DNA from: UBA6398 sp963660485
Lineage (GTDB): Bacteria; Bacteroidota; Bacteroidia; Bacteroidales; Bacteroidaceae
Reading direction: 5' to 3'
Assembly (NCBI GenBank): GCA_963660485.1
Contig: CAVKYH010000006.1
Location: 53,274 to 117,273 of the forward strand
DNA length: 64,000 nucleotides
Numbering within the stretch: position 1 is the first letter of the stretch; each line of letters begins with the position of its first letter. The notes beneath the pieces are model-generated. The model did no database searches, had not been told where the DNA came from, and saw only the letters and a list, made by a program, of their open reading frames with translations. This document shows, piece by piece, positions 16,566-25,180 of the stretch. The translations under genes were made by a program, and so were the position numbers.

Positions 16566-18338
16566 TTATCTTATGACCGGATTGAACGGAATACGCGCCT
16601 GAACACGATCGCGACGGTCGGCGTTTTTCAGCAATGCGAAAGCGGGATAAAACTCCCCGAGATAATTGCGAAGCTGTGCGTCGGCGTATCCCTCAACCTT
16701 GCTGTCGAGAATTTTCTCCCACCATTCTTTTTCCACAGGATAGTGGGCGGTGGAATATTTCTTGAGCCCGGCGCGTTTTGCAGCCACAGCCACAGCATCG
16801 TCAAGGTTTCCGAGTTTATCCACAAGCTTTATTTTCAGCGCATCTTCGCCAGTCCACACTCTACCTTGGGCTATTTCGTTCACACGTGCCTTGGAAAGTT
16901 TCCTGCCTTGGGCCACGCGCGAAACAAACAGGTCGTAGCCGCGATCAACATAGCTTTGCAGCATAGCTCTCTCGTCGGCGTTGAAAGGGCGTGAGGTTGA
17001 GAAAAAGTCGGAATGGGCATTGGTTTTCACGCCGTCGAACTTTATTCCGAGTTTGTCCTTCATCAGTCCGCTCACATCGGGTATCATTCCGAAGATTCCT
17101 ATACTTCCGGTGAGCGTTGTGGGTTCTGCTATTATATATTGTGCGGCGCTACTCATATAATATGCGCCCGAAGCCGCATAGTCTCCCATTGAAACCACCA
17201 CGGGCTTCTTTGTCGCGAGTTTCTTTACCGCATGCCAAATTTGCTCCGAGGCATATGCGCTGCCGCCGCCCGAATTTATGCGCAACACCACGGCTTTCAC
17301 GTCGTCGTCGTCGGCAAGTTCTTTCATGTCGGGCACTACTTTTTCTGCCACGATAGCTTCTTTTAGCATGCCGCCCTCTTCTTTTCCGCTCGTTATATCG
17401 CCGGTAGCGTAATAAACGGCCACTTCGTCGTCGGCATCTTCGTTTTCGGCATCGGCAAACGGGGCGAGCGACGAAGGCGATAGGAACTTAACGTCCTCTA
17501 TATCGTCTTTGCCCGCGAGTTTAGCCACTTCGTCGAGCGCATCGTCCTCATAGGCGAGTTTGTCTACGAGTTTCGATGCCACCACATCCTCTGCGCTTTG
17601 CATTGCCATGTATTTGTCGGCAAGGGCATCAAGCTGCGCCACGCTTATATGGCGCGAAGCCGAGACTTCCTTCTTGATATTTCCCCAGATGCTTGTTATA
17701 TATTGCGTAACCTGCTCTCGGTTTGCGGGCGACATCTCAGTGGCGGTAAACGGTTCCACCGCGCTTTTGTAGCTGCCCACTTTAACGACCTGCATTTCCA
17801 CGCCGATTTTTTTCAGGAGGTCCTTGTAGAACATCATCTCTCCGCCAAGTCCGCGCCATTCCAGTTCGCCGATAGGATTGAGTATTATCTTGGAGGCCGC
17901 CGAGCAAACATAGTATGCGCCTTGGGTGTAGGTGCCGCCATAGCTCACCACGAATTTGCCCGCCTTTCTGAACTCGTCTATCGCCCGGCGCAGTTCCTGC
18001 AAACTTGCGGGGTTGGCCGACACCACTCCTGCCGATATATATATGCCTTTGATGTTTTTGTTGTTTTTCGCCACCTTTATAGCCTGCACCATTTCCTCGA
18101 GCGAGGGATTCACCTCCTCTATCCCGAGCGAGGCAAGGGGGGAATTTTGCGTGCGCTCCGACACTATTCCCTGCAAGTCGATACGCAACACGGAGCCCGG
18201 CGTTACGTTCGCCTTTTTCTGCCCGCTCATGCCTACGCTCACCGACACTGCCATAACGATGCACAATATCACGATAATGGAAAGGGAGAGAAACACGCCT
18301 GCGGCGGAACTCAACACATTGAGAAGAAACTTTTTCAT
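16566..18338 (-). CDS. sppA: Signal peptide peptidase SppA, 67-kDa type
   Basis: The 590-residue protein has one N-terminal membrane segment (about 5-40) and two tandem S49 peptidase domains, as in the long SppA class. The catalytic lysine is expected in KVGSYKSAVEPFT (first domain) and the nucleophilic serine in GDYAASGAYYMSSAAQYII (second domain); both motifs are intact. It degrades signal peptides left in the membrane after secretion. It is the first gene of the operon sppA-lpxK-punA-thiL and has a recognisable promoter about 30 nt upstream. Confidence 0.94.
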   Translation of the reverse strand: MKKFLLNVLSSAAGVFLSLSIIVILCIVMAVSVSVGMSGQKKANVTPGSVLRIDLQGIVSERTQNSPLASLGIEEVNPSLEEMVQAIKVAKNNKNIKGIYISAGVVSANPASLQELRRAIDEFRKAGKFVVSYGGTYTQGAYYVCSAASKIILNPIGELEWRGLGGEMMFYKDLLKKIGVEMQVVKVGSYKSAVEPFTATEMSPANREQVTQYITSIWGNIKKEVSASRHISVAQLDALADKYMAMQSAEDVVASKLVDKLAYEDDALDEVAKLAGKDDIEDVKFLSPSSLAPFADAENEDADDEVAVYYATGDITSGKEEGGMLKEAIVAEKVVPDMKELADDDDVKAVVLRINSGGGSAYASEQIWHAVKKLATKKPVVVSMGDYAASGAYYMSSAAQYIIAEPTTLTGSIGIFGMIPDVSGLMKDKLGIKFDGVKTNAHSDFFSTSRPFNADERAMLQSYVDRGYDLFVSRVAQGRKLSKARVNEIAQGRVWTGEDALKIKLVDKLGNLDDAVAVAAKRAGLKKYSTAHYPVEKEWWEKILDSKVEGYADAQLRNYLGEFYPAFALLKNADRRDRVQARIPFNPVIR

Positions 18339-18364
18339 CTGATTATACTGTTTTTATCATAATG

Positions 18365-18393
18365 CAAATTTAATTGTTTTGAATCACCTGCAA
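18365..18393 (-). promoter_or_regulatory. sppA operon promoter
   Basis: Minus-strand TAAATTTG (18372-18365) matches TAnnTTTG, and TTG (18393-18391) lies 18 nt upstream. The predicted leader is about 20 nt. Confidence 0.6.
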
Positions 18394-18457
18394 CATTTTT
18401 TTCGGTGCTATTAATATTGTATCGCCGCCATGCGCCACATTCGCGGCGACAAGGCAC

Positions 18458-18514
18458 AAAAAAAATGGGCTGGATTGTTTGGCTATCTTCACAGACCATC
18501 AAATCAACCAGTCC
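18458..18514 (-). terminator. Strong intrinsic terminator of a short minus-strand transcript
   Basis: On the minus strand, GGACTGGTTGATTTG (18514-18500) pairs with CAAACAATCCAGCCC (18481-18467), with one bulge and one or two mismatches. An uninterrupted run of eight Ts (18465-18458) follows. No annotated gene lies directly upstream except the small candidate at 18590-18673, which implies a short independent transcript. Confidence 0.65.
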
Positions 18515-18589
18515 ACTAAGTACTAAATAAAACAAAAAAATTTATCTTTGAGCCTTGTGCAGATTTATTTTATTTCTGCTTCGGCTGAA

Positions 18590-18673
18590 TCATCTTTTAT
18601 TTTGCTTTGGCTTTTTCATTGCACTCACCTGTGCAACCTTTGCCTTTTTTGTAATGTTCTGAACGTTTACCAT
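18590..18673 (-). CDS. Candidate 27-aa basic microprotein, or part of a small RNA
   Basis: An ATG (18673) begins a 27-codon frame, MVNVQNITKKAKVAQVSAM followed by KKPKQNKR, ending in TGA. It lies 13 nt after a well-formed promoter and before a strong terminator, so the roughly 220-nt region is probably transcribed. The peptide is lysine-rich and not one I recognise. A second frame over the same bases (18597-18689) encodes a 30-residue Cys/Lys-rich peptide, but its TTG start lies inside the -7 box. The RNA itself could be the product. Coding status is uncertain. Confidence 0.3.
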   Translation of the reverse strand: MVNVQNITKKAKVAQVSAMKKPKQNKR

Positions 18674-18686
18674 TCGGATTACGACA

Positions 18687-18718
18687 CAAAACTACAAATT
18701 AATTAATTACGCTCCAAA
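18687..18718 (-). promoter_or_regulatory. Promoter of the short transcript at 18.5-18.7 kb
   Basis: Minus strand: TTTG (18718-18715), a 20-nt spacer, TAGTTTTG (18694-18687). Both boxes match the Bacteroidetes consensus and the spacing is right; this is one of the best promoters in the window. Confidence 0.6.
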
Positions 18719-19167
18719 TTTTTTCGCAACTTTTTTTACTCATAGCGCAATTATTTTTCACACCACAGCCTTATATTTAGGCGCAAAAAGCGTCATTATC
18801 ACACATCAAAGCCTTAAAATACAGTTATTTACCCCCCCCCCGAAAGTTTCAAAAAGAAACTTTTCGAAATTGATTTTTTTCTGAGATTTTTCTGTCTGTC
18901 ATATTTTTTCTGCGCAAACTTCATTTTTGTTTCGATTCCGATGTAGAAAAAAACGGCTTTCGTTTTCCATGAATTTTGCTTCCTCGTAAGAATTTTCGGC
19001 TTCCCCTGCAAAAAATCCTCCACCGGCTTCAGAACCTACCGTTGCTACTATCCGGAAAACCCATACACACGCATTATATATATTAAGGCGTGGGGCACTC
19101 ATATATATAATGTATGGCGGTAAAAATAGCGTTTTTAGAAAAAACTGAATACCAGAATGTTGGCACA
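18719..19167. other. Long AT-rich intergenic stretch with C10 tract and AT inverted repeat
   Basis: No gene is visible. It holds a run of ten Cs (18832-18841), an adjacent stem GAAAGTTTC/GAAACTTTTC (18843-18865), and an inverted repeat CATTATATATA (19072-19082) / TATATATAATG (19102-19112) around a 19-nt loop. All open frames here are short and low-complexity. Confidence 0.5.
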
Positions 19168-19262
19168 TGTCCGCATTTCGTAAAAACTCCGGGCCATGTA
19201 ATTTGAATTAGATGCGTCGGAATTTAAATTAGGTCTGACCTAGTTTTCACGAGAACGCATGT
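19168..19262. repeat. Mosaic 21-bp-module repeat, cluster 5
   Basis: Cores at 19168 (TGTCCGCATTT), 19189 (CCGGGCCATGT), 19210 (AGATGCGTCGG), 19231 (AGGTCTGACCT) and 19252 (AGAACGCATGT), with linkers CGTAAAAACT, AATTTGAATT, AATTTAAATT and AGTTTTCACG. It lies in the divergent gap between sppA and the 1197-aa gene and contains no adjacent inverted pair, so it does not look like a simple terminator. Confidence 0.85.
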
Positions 19263-19537
19263 AGAAAAAAGCAGTATTGTAATGCGGAAAACGAGGACGC
19301 ACAAAATACAATTAATTTAATACGCCAATTACTTTGCAAGCAAAAAAAACTCAGTGCTTTTTACAACACATGTTAAAATTATTCGTATATTGCACCCGAT
19401 TTCTTAAAGGCGACAATTCATATTATCTGCCGCGCGAGAACCTACAACGACACAGCGCTAAAGCCGGAGGGGAAAACGGCAAGGCGCAAAGCCGATAGAG
19501 AAACTAACTTTACAACTACTTAAAAACTAACCAACTC

Positions 19538-22500
19538 ATGAGAAAGTTTACGAGATTTATGATGCTTGCCGCAGCATTACTCGCATGCACCACCGCTTGG
19601 GGAAGAATATCTCCGGGCGAAAGAGTAACCGATTTGAGTTCCCTGAAAACAGGCGACCGCATTTTCGTACAAGGCAAATGGGTAACCGGAACAGGATCCC
19701 ACTGGCTCAGCACATACTGGCCCGCAGAAAAAGCCGACAGTGTGGTAGTGGCCGTGGCCGAAACCGTAGGTTCGCAAGCCGCATTCGAGCTTGAGGAGAC
19801 CGGCAACACCTACAACATGAAATTCGACGACGGCACAACCGAAACACTCAAAGGTTTTTACGTAAAGAGCGTAAGCAGTGGTCTCTATCTCAACAAAGGC
19901 GCCTCCACTTCCATAACCTATGAAGCCCGACTCTACCTCACATCGCAAAAACAAACCGAATGGTACATAAGCAAAGCCGTTACGATGGGCACAAACGACG
20001 ATGGAAAAAGCGTGAACACAGCTCCCGAAAACGCTTCGTTCTTTTTCTGCGTGGCCGATGACGGACAAATGCTCGCGCTCAACAACAACTACACCGAGCG
20101 AGGCTCATATACCGAAAGAGTTGCCTATTTCAACAACTCCACCGTTTGGCACGAGATAAACTATGCCAGCGAAGACGACCAGTCGCTCGAAGCAATTTTG
20201 CAGGATATCGACGAGCTCTACTCCCTTTCCTACAGCCAATACAGCAACATCGTTCAGGGCACAAACCCCGGCTTTTGCATTCCAGTCTATGCCGAAGCCC
20301 TCGACGCTGCAATGGCCAACTCGCAGGACGATTCCCAACTCGAAACCGTTGAAGCAGCAAAGGAATGCTACAACAACCTTCTCGAGGCCTATATCGGCGT
20401 ACGCGACAAAGGCATGGTGCCCGTGAGCAACGGCTACTACTGGTTTATTAACTGCCAGAGCGAATGGGACGGACTCTCCGAAGACGGCACGAAAGTCAGC
20501 CTCAAGACCGAAAACAGAAACGAAATATGGTGGTGCAAACTCGACACCACAAAAGCAGAATTCGTATGGCAAATCACCGACAAAGGAGACGGCACATTCG
20601 AAATGAAAAACCTTGCCACTTCGCAGGTAGTTGACAACGGAAGCAATTCAAAGGGCAGCGTGTACACAATAGAGGGCGAAAGCCAAACAAACGTGAAGTT
20701 CGTTCCGCTTGCAGCAACACAAGGCTCGTTCGGTATCTATGTAAGCAACACCATAGACGATGAAACAGAAGATTACTTCTATATCCACTGTCTTAGCCAC
20801 GGAAGCGCAGACGTGAAAACCGGAAACATCGCCTGCCTGTGGCTCAGCCGCCCGCAGGAATACTCCGGCTGGTATATGATTCGCATCTCCGACGAAACGG
20901 TAAAGAAGCTCACGCCCGAAGACGAGGAAGTAAAGAAACAGAAAGAGTGGAAAGTTTTGAAAGATTCCCTACAAGCTCTCAACTCCGAGATAAGCACTTT
21001 GCTGAAAAACTCAATAGAAACAGATTCCTCCGCAGCAATCGACGTAACACCTACGCTCGCCGCTGAAATGGAAAGCAACTTCGAAAGTTTCTTCTCAAAT
21101 GCAGGTATGAGCGTAGAGCACGGATTCAGCTACGGAAACGACGGTAGCGGATTCCTCGGGCTTATCGACGGCGATCCGGCCACCTTCTTCCACACCACAT
21201 ACGACAGGCAACCCTCGTGGAGCGACTACACCGACACCGGCGTGGGATATGGTTATCAGACCACCAAACATAATCTCGGCTGCAAGATGACTCAGGCCGT
21301 GAACAACGTATTCTTTATTTGGCAGAACCGCAACACTTATTCCGACGCGCCCAAAAAGTTTGACCTCGAAGCAAGCAATGACGGCGAAAGCTGGACGCCT
21401 ATTTTCTACGACTACGACCTTTACAACATACCGGACAAGGGTGAATTCATGAACGTAGGTCCTATCAATCTCGGCGGCAACTATCAGTATATCCGCTTCT
21501 CTACGGCAGGCTGCAACCGCGGTAATTTTTTCAATCTCGCAGCTTGGCAAATCCTCACCAATGTAACTTACACCAAGGGCAGCGCTCTTGATGCCGTTCC
21601 CGCAGAAACACTCAACAGTCTCCTGGCTGAAGTTTCTAATTCGAACTATATGATAAACATGTCCTCAGCTAATGACAACGGCGCGCTCAAGATACAAATT
21701 GCCAACCTTACGAATGCTTACAAGGAGTTCAACAATGCATTCGTTGACCCCACTGAACTCAAAACAGCGGCAAAAACGGCGAAAGAATGTCTCGACGGAT
21801 TTGTAATCACCGAGAACACGGTAGGAACATATGACATGACAGCCGACACAACTGCCCTACACAATTCTTGGGCTGAGGCAGAAGCAAAACTCGCAGCCGG
21901 CGGATACACAGCAGAAGAGGTTACAACTCTTTCCAATACTATCAACGAGCAAATTCAAGAGCTTTCCACCCATATCATAAAGCCCGATCCAAACAAATGG
22001 TACCAGATACAATTTGCTTCAGAGGAAGAATTTAATGAATACAACTTCTCTTCCGATGGCGAGCCCCTTATTGATCGCGTGGTTTGCGTAACTCAGGGTT
22101 ACGATGAAGATACTGAAGGACCTAAGCTCTACGACTATGCAGAAGAAGTGGTTTACGACAAGGCTTGGCTCCAAAGCATTTCTTCCGAAGACGTTTGGAA
22201 TGTTCCCGAGCTCTCATATTTCCGTTTCATAGAAGTAGGAGACAGCGGATACGTGCTCCAGAACAAAGGCACCGGACTATTCGTTCCAAATCTCGGCAGG
22301 AGTGTAAACGTTAACCTCAGCATCAATCCCGGTGTATTCCAAATACAAAGCCTTGGTTATGGTTTCGCAACCTTATCAAGCCATAGCATGGTTGACGGCG
22401 CTGCGAACGAAAACAATTTACACTTCGGAAATCCGAGTTCCAGATATTACATCGTAGGTTTTCCCGGCGGAATGTCAACAAAGTCAGCGTTCCATATCGT

Positions 22501-23131
22501 AACCATAGAGGAAGACGACCCAACCGTAGGCTGGATAAACATGACGGGAGTGAGATCGTTTGTAACTACAGAAGATTTGGCATTCTCAGAATGCGATGCA
22601 TACGTAACTTTGGGCCGTTGCTCTCTTGACGGAGGCAATACATATATCGCAATGAAGAGAGTAGAAAGCGTTGAAGCAGGAACGCCCGTTGTTGTAATGC
22701 CTATAGACGCAGAAACTCCCTACATGGTAGAAACTGGCACAAACTTCATTTCCGAGCCTCTCGCTACCGTAGGCGTAAAGGGTACATTTGTTTCAAAGAA
22801 GATTGCAAATGGATTTGCTTCGCTCAAGACTGATGACGAAGGCACGCCTTACTGGCAACCCTCTTCTACCACGGGAGTCAGTTCTAATGCCTACGGAATC
22901 TATCTTGATCTGACAGAATTCATATATATGCCCGAGGTGGAAGAAAACGATGCCGACCTTCTTGTTCTCATCAAGGGATACGATCCAGTTGTATCTGTTG
23001 ACAAGATTAAGACCGACGTTGTTGGCAAACACAAAATCTACACTCTCGACGGAGTAAGGGTTTACGCTCAACCCAACGACCTCAGCAAAGGCATTTATAT
23101 AATTGACGGTAAAAAGGTCTTGGTTCCCTAA
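19538..23131 (+). CDS. Large secreted protein with discoidin (F5/8 type C) domain and T9SS-like C-terminal tail
   Basis: The 1197-residue protein has a signal peptide (MRKFTRFMMLAAALLACTTA). The first 500 residues resemble two lectin-like modules with helical FIVAR-type linkers (EAILQDIDELYSLSYSQYSN...). An F5/8 type C (discoidin) fold spans about 515-680 (DGDPATFFHTTYDRQPSWSDY, FDLEASNDGESWTPIFYD, YQYIRFSTAGCN). A helical FIVAR-like repeat follows at about 715-815, then beta-rich domains. The last 30 residues (IYTLDGVRVYAQP...GIYIIDGKKVLVP) match the T9SS type A sorting tail. It is probably exported to the surface and binds glycans; no catalytic domain is recognised. The start is ATG 19538; no clear TAnnTTTG lies upstream (nearest is TATATTGC near 19388). 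Confidence 0.85.
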   Translation: MRKFTRFMMLAAALLACTTAWGRISPGERVTDLSSLKTGDRIFVQGKWVTGTGSHWLSTYWPAEKADSVVVAVAETVGSQAAFELEETGNTYNMKFDDGTTETLKGFYVKSVSSGLYLNKGASTSITYEARLYLTSQKQTEWYISKAVTMGTNDDGKSVNTAPENASFFFCVADDGQMLALNNNYTERGSYTERVAYFNNSTVWHEINYASEDDQSLEAILQDIDELYSLSYSQYSNIVQGTNPGFCIPVYAEALDAAMANSQDDSQLETVEAAKECYNNLLEAYIGVRDKGMVPVSNGYYWFINCQSEWDGLSEDGTKVSLKTENRNEIWWCKLDTTKAEFVWQITDKGDGTFEMKNLATSQVVDNGSNSKGSVYTIEGESQTNVKFVPLAATQGSFGIYVSNTIDDETEDYFYIHCLSHGSADVKTGNIACLWLSRPQEYSGWYMIRISDETVKKLTPEDEEVKKQKEWKVLKDSLQALNSEISTLLKNSIETDSSAAIDVTPTLAAEMESNFESFFSNAGMSVEHGFSYGNDGSGFLGLIDGDPATFFHTTYDRQPSWSDYTDTGVGYGYQTTKHNLGCKMTQAVNNVFFIWQNRNTYSDAPKKFDLEASNDGESWTPIFYDYDLYNIPDKGEFMNVGPINLGGNYQYIRFSTAGCNRGNFFNLAAWQILTNVTYTKGSALDAVPAETLNSLLAEVSNSNYMINMSSANDNGALKIQIANLTNAYKEFNNAFVDPTELKTAAKTAKECLDGFVITENTVGTYDMTADTTALHNSWAEAEAKLAAGGYTAEEVTTLSNTINEQIQELSTHIIKPDPNKWYQIQFASEEEFNEYNFSSDGEPLIDRVVCVTQGYDEDTEGPKLYDYAEEVVYDKAWLQSISSEDVWNVPELSYFRFIEVGDSGYVLQNKGTGLFVPNLGRSVNVNLSINPGVFQIQSLGYGFATLSSHSMVDGAANENNLHFGNPSSRYYIVGFPGGMSTKSAFHIVTIEEDDPTVGWINMTGVRSFVTTEDLAFSECDAYVTLGRCSLDGGNTYIAMKRVESVEAGTPVVVMPIDAETPYMVETGTNFISEPLATVGVKGTFVSKKIANGFASLKTDDEGTPYWQPSSTTGVSSNAYGIYLDLTEFIYMPEVEENDADLLVLIKGYDPVVSVDKIKTDVVGKHKIYTLDGVRVYAQPNDLSKGIYIIDGKKVLVP

Positions 23132-23211
23132 AAAACTCCAAGGCATCTAATTTAAACAATGTCGCATCTAAGAAAAATTAGATGCGACATCGTTTTTTCG
23201 ACAAGCCATGT
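23128..23211. repeat. Mosaic 21-bp-module repeat, cluster 6 (with terminator)
   Basis: Cores at 23138 (CCAAGGCATCT), 23159 (ATGTCGCATCT), 23180 (AGATGCGACAT) and 23201 (ACAAGCCATGT), with linkers CTAAAAAACT, AATTTAAACA, AAGAAAAATT and CGTTTTTTCG. The first linker overlaps the stop codon of the upstream gene. It separates two convergent units. Confidence 0.87.
23158..23199 (+). terminator. Intrinsic terminator formed by two inverted cores of cluster 6
   Basis: ATGTCGCATCTAA (23159-23171) pairs with TTAGATGCGACAT (23178-23190), a perfect 13-bp stem with a 6-nt loop, followed by CGTTTTTTC. This is a textbook intrinsic terminator, and here it is made of mosaic-repeat modules. Confidence 0.75.
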
Positions 23212-23231
23212 AGTAAAAAACGGGGAGTATT

Positions 23232-23696
23232 TCAATCGTTTTCCAACTCGTTTATATTGAAATCAAAGCCGTCGTCGGAGTTTTCTTCCTCGTCAAAATC
23301 AGGAATATCACCGTTAAATTCCGACGTAAGCATGTAGTCTTCTATTTCGCGGCGCTCTTTTTTCGTAGGGCGTCCCGTGCCGCGATCACGAACTGCGTTA
23401 CGTCCTATCCGAGTCATCTCAAGATATTCCAGTTGTTCCTTGGGCGTAACATTGCGAAGCACCTGCGGCACCTTTGCTGCGCCCACCCGTTGGGTGATAG
23501 GCATCAACACTTCAAAGAGGAACGTTATCGGCGGTTTTCTAACCCCTACCTTGTCGCCCACACTCACCATGTGGGACGCTTTGGCGGGTGCGCCGTTGAT
23601 GCTAACCCTTCCCGCTTTGCACGCCTGCGTTGCTATGCTGCGCGTCTTGAATATGCGCGCTGCCCAGAGCCATTTGTCGAGTCGCGAACCTGCCAT
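23232..23696 (-). CDS. S4-domain RNA-binding protein (HslR/Hsp15-like)
   Basis: The 154-residue protein begins with an S4 RNA-binding domain (about 3-65; RLDKWLWAARIFKTRSIATQACKAGRVSINGAPAKASHMVSVGDKV, no longer run quoted), the layout of Hsp15. That protein binds stalled 50S subunits carrying peptidyl-tRNA. A basic stretch (GRPTKKERREIEDYM) and an acidic Asp/Glu-rich C-terminal tail (last 30 residues) follow. It starts 3 nt after pth, which frees peptidyl-tRNA, so a shared role in ribosome rescue is plausible. Confidence 0.88.
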   Translation of the reverse strand: MAGSRLDKWLWAARIFKTRSIATQACKAGRVSINGAPAKASHMVSVGDKVGVRKPPITFLFEVLMPITQRVGAAKVPQVLRNVTPKEQLEYLEMTRIGRNAVRDRGTGRPTKKERREIEDYMLTSEFNGDIPDFDEEENSDDGFDFNINELEND

Positions 23697-23699
23697 AGA

Positions 23700-24272
23700 T
23701 TATTTGTTGTTGAAGTTGGTCATTGCGAAATCAATTCCCATCAAGCAGAAACCCTTTATCGCATCGCAGGCAACCTCAAGCCGCGCGTCCATTTCGGCAA
23801 GTTGTTCGGGCGGGAACTTTCCCAATACCCAATTCACCTGACCTCCGCGCGGAAAATCGTTGCCGATTCCGAAACGCAAGCGAGCATAGTTTTGCGTCCC
23901 CAATACCGAGGTGATATTTTTCAGCCCATTGTGTCCCGCTTCGCTGCCCGACGGTTTTATTCTCAGTTTCCCGAACGGAAGAGCCAAGTCGTCAACGGCC
24001 ACAAGCAGGTTCTCAACCGGAATTTTCTTCTGCTGCAACCAATATCTCACGGCATTGCCGCTAAGATTCATGTAGGTGGACGGTTTCAGAAGGTACAGTT
24101 TATTTCCGCGAAGCGACATCTGCGCCACAAAACCGTAGCGTTTGTCTTCAAACTCCGCTCCCACCGATTTTGCAAGGGCGTCAACGATTCTGAAACCTAT
24201 GTTGTGGCGCGTGCCGTCGTATTCATCGCCGATATTGCCGAGTCCTGTGATTAAGAAATTCTTGTTTGCCAT
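23700..24272 (-). CDS. pth: Peptidyl-tRNA hydrolase
   Basis: The 190-residue enzyme has the Pth signature. The catalytic histidine lies in EYDGTRHNIGFRIVDAL (about residue 22), with LLKPSTYMNLSGNAV, VAVDDLALPFGKLRIKPSGSEAGHNGLKNI and RLRFGIGND. It cleaves the ester bond of peptidyl-tRNAs released from ribosomes. The N-terminus reads GLGNIGDEY, where most Pth proteins have GLGNPG; this is a small change. It lies between rplY (105 nt upstream, with a terminator in the gap) and the S4 gene (3-nt gap), the order usual in Bacteroidales. Confidence 0.95.
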   Translation of the reverse strand: MANKNFLITGLGNIGDEYDGTRHNIGFRIVDALAKSVGAEFEDKRYGFVAQMSLRGNKLYLLKPSTYMNLSGNAVRYWLQQKKIPVENLLVAVDDLALPFGKLRIKPSGSEAGHNGLKNITSVLGTQNYARLRFGIGNDFPRGGQVNWVLGKFPPEQLAEMDARLEVACDAIKGFCLMGIDFAMTNFNNK

Positions 24273-24307
24273 AACCAGAAGGTTTTCTATTTTTCCGATA
24301 AAAACAA

Positions 24308-24339
24308 TGCGGGCGCCGAAACCGAGTTTCGCGCCCGCA
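24308..24339 (-). terminator. Terminator between rplY and pth
   Basis: TGCGGGCGC (24339-24331 on the minus strand) pairs with GCGCCCGCA (24316-24308), followed by TTGTTTTTA. It is placed to cut most rplY transcripts before pth; read-through would feed pth and the S4 gene. Confidence 0.75.
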
Positions 24340-24377
24340 GTATCGTTTGTTTTTCTATTGTTATGCGTTTAGCAAGT

Positions 24378-25001
24378 TTACTCTGCGCTTGCTGCTGCGT
24401 CAGCTGCGGCTGCAGCGGCTGCTGCACTGCTTTGTGCGGCGCGAGTAGTCTTCACTGTGCAAACCACAACGTCTTTCGAAGTAACGAGTTCAAGTCCTTC
24501 GAAATGGAGGTCGCCCACCTTTATGCTCTTGCCAAGGTGAAGTTTGGTTACGTCGATAAACAATTTCTCGGGAATCTTGTCATAAGTTGCGCAAACCTTT
24601 ATCTTGCGAACGGGAACGTTCAAACGGCCGCCGGCCTTTACACCGATTGCAAGACCAGTGGTCTGAATAGGCACAGCCATAACGATAGGTTTCTCAGCGT
24701 GCACTTCAAAGAAGTCGATATGGAGCACTGTATCCTTTACAGGGTGGAACTGTGAATCCTGAATGATTGCAGTATGTTTTTTGCCGTCGATAACAGCGTC
24801 TACCAAGAATATGTCGGGAGTGAAAAGGAGCTTGCGTGCTTCTTCGTAGGATATTGTGAACGGCAAAGCCACTGGAAGGTTGTTTGCGTCTCTTTCTTCT
24901 CCATACATAACGCAAGGCACAAGACCCGAGTTGCGTACTGCGCGTGTGGCTTTCTTGCCAAGATCTGTACGCGAAGTACCATTGATTGTAATTTCTTTCA
25001 T
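24378..25001 (-). CDS. rplY: 50S ribosomal protein L25, CTC form
   Basis: The 207-residue protein is the long CTC-type bL25. The 5S-rRNA-binding N-terminal domain (about 1-95) contains RTDLGKKATRAVRNSGLVPCVMYGEE, and the C-terminal TL5/CTC beta domain (about 100-190) contains HIDFFEVHAEKPIVMAVPIQTTG. The tail is an Ala-rich run (SSAAAAAAAADAAASAE). It binds 5S rRNA in the large subunit. The leader of about 75-80 nt is long for this window and might carry regulation, though I see no defined structure in it. Confidence 0.95.
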   Translation of the reverse strand: MKEITINGTSRTDLGKKATRAVRNSGLVPCVMYGEERDANNLPVALPFTISYEEARKLLFTPDIFLVDAVIDGKKHTAIIQDSQFHPVKDTVLHIDFFEVHAEKPIVMAVPIQTTGLAIGVKAGGRLNVPVRKIKVCATYDKIPEKLFIDVTKLHLGKSIKVGDLHFEGLELVTSKDVVVCTVKTTRAAQSSAAAAAAAADAAASAE

Positions 25002-25087
25002 TGTGTTACTCTAAATTAAGTTGTTAATACCTTAATTCGCCATCACACTGCTTTTAGCCAAAGCTTCTGTTCCGGCAAAATCGACTG

Positions 25088-25117
25088 CAAAAATACTAAT
25101 TATATTCCAAACGGCAA
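25088..25117 (-). promoter_or_regulatory. rplY promoter
   Basis: Minus strand: TTG (25117-25115), a 19-nt spacer, TATTTTTG (25095-25088). It diverges from the promoter of the ATP-grasp-like gene 80 bp away. Confidence 0.6.
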
Positions 25118-25168
25118 TATCTCTGAGTGTTTTTGTATGATATCTCATTTGGTTTTTGTCAAAAGGGA

Positions 25169-25176
25169 TAACTTTG
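25169..25176 (+). promoter_or_regulatory. -7 element almost touching the start codon at 25181
   Basis: TAACTTTG matches TAnnTTTG; a TTTG at 25148-25151 is 17 nt upstream. The ATG lies only 4 nt after the box, so the transcript should be leaderless or nearly so. Confidence 0.6.
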
Positions 25177-25180
25177 CGTC

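Noticed and set aside
18597..18689. 30-codon Cys/Lys-rich frame over the small transcript
   Set aside because: Its only start (TTG) lies inside the -7 box; the ATG-initiated 27-codon frame fits the promoter better, and neither is proven.
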